The translations under genes were made by a program, and so were the position numbers. Positions 52,621 to 52,712 of a stretch of 52,712 nt of DNA are shown here, one piece after another. This stretch comes from DATGZX01 sp035296965 (lineage in GTDB: Bacteria > Planctomycetota > Planctomycetia > Gemmatales > Gemmataceae), in the NCBI GenBank assembly GCA_035296965.1, contig DATGZX010000447.1, forward strand, positions 1-52,712, read 5' to 3'. Numbering within the stretch: position 1 is the stretch's first letter; every line of letters begins with the position of its first letter. Below the pieces are notes generated by a model, which was not told the DNA's origin, ran no database searches, and saw only the letters and a list, made by a program, of their open reading frames with translations.

Positions 52621-52712
52621 TTGGGACAAGTGTACAGGCCTACGATTCTTCCGGACTTTCACCTATTTCCCGGAGGAACGCATGGTTGCTACTACTCACG
52701 TGGGGTTGTTTA
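52576..52712 (+). mobile_element. Probable left end of an insertion sequence (continues off the window)
   Basis: Homology to the RND pump stops after 52575 and new, less GC-rich sequence begins (GGGCGAACGCATCAAACTCC). About 105 bases in, a strong ribosome site (GGAGG, 52672-52676) precedes an ATG. That layout is typical of an IS end followed by its transposase gene. The family cannot be named from this much. Confidence 0.55.
52682..52712 (+). CDS. Start of an unidentified gene, probably a transposase (partial)
   Basis: ATG 52682 with GGAGG five bases upstream opens a frame reading MVATTHVGLF to the window edge. Ten residues are too few to identify it; its place just inside the pump's breakpoint suggests a transposase. 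Confidence 0.4.
   Translation, partial: MVATTHVGLF

Overview
The window looks like a chromosomal stretch from a planctomycete (Planctomycetota, probably Gemmatales or a relative). This rests on the protein content: two DUF1501 proteins with Tat-type N-termini, a DUF1553 (PSD1) fragment, a TIGR03067 protein, an ECF sigma factor fused to a long extracytoplasmic tail, a Ser/Thr kinase fused to a formylglycine-generating-enzyme-like domain, a DUF4214 protein with an LEPR-like N-terminal motif, and GC-rich dispersed inverted repeats. No rRNA, tRNA, CRISPR array or complete mobile element was seen. The species cannot be fixed from sequence reading alone.

Layout. 0-1.6 kb: end of an unknown gene, a TetR regulator with an operator-like palindrome in its 5' end, and a TIGR03067 protein. 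1.7-10.4 kb: a sigma/carboxypeptidase-regulatory fusion, an exported alpha/beta hydrolase, DUF1501, a lactonase-type beta-propeller, and a tandem HMA-like protein with CCGAC motifs. 10.6-15.2 kb: DUF1501 plus a DUF1553 gene that has lost its 5' half at a 153-bp inverted-repeat element, then a PQQ-type propeller. 15.3-25 kb: kinase-FGE protein divergent from a 1785-residue WD40/PDZ-like/Ig-like/caspase-like protein whose caspase dyad is missing; a DUF4214 surface protein. 25.5-27.1 kb: an outer-membrane barrel-like protein.

27.1-41.4 kb is the most interesting part. A five-gene operon (minus strand, 35142 down to 27111) encodes two penta-heme c554-like cytochromes, a membrane b-type cytochrome, a deca-heme cytochrome and a cytoplasmic protein joining two cyclic-nucleotide-binding domains to four [4Fe-4S] sites. 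Divergent from it is an FHA-GAF-class III nucleotide cyclase, and about 3 kb further on is a class II cyclic-nucleotide phosphodiesterase-like enzyme. The region therefore carries candidate enzymes for making, sensing and destroying a cyclic nucleotide around an electron-transfer module. I infer a redox chain gated by cyclic nucleotide; I do not know it as a described system.

41.6-52.7 kb: a redoxin and a cytochrome c/copper monooxygenase-like protein, then an RND efflux operon whose adaptor is intact but whose two pump genes are both damaged: the first by a one-base frameshift, the second cut off by what looks like the end of an insertion sequence. Several families of dispersed inverted repeats (12.2, 13.8, 40.4-40.6 and 41.6-41.8 kb) lie near truncated or convergent genes.
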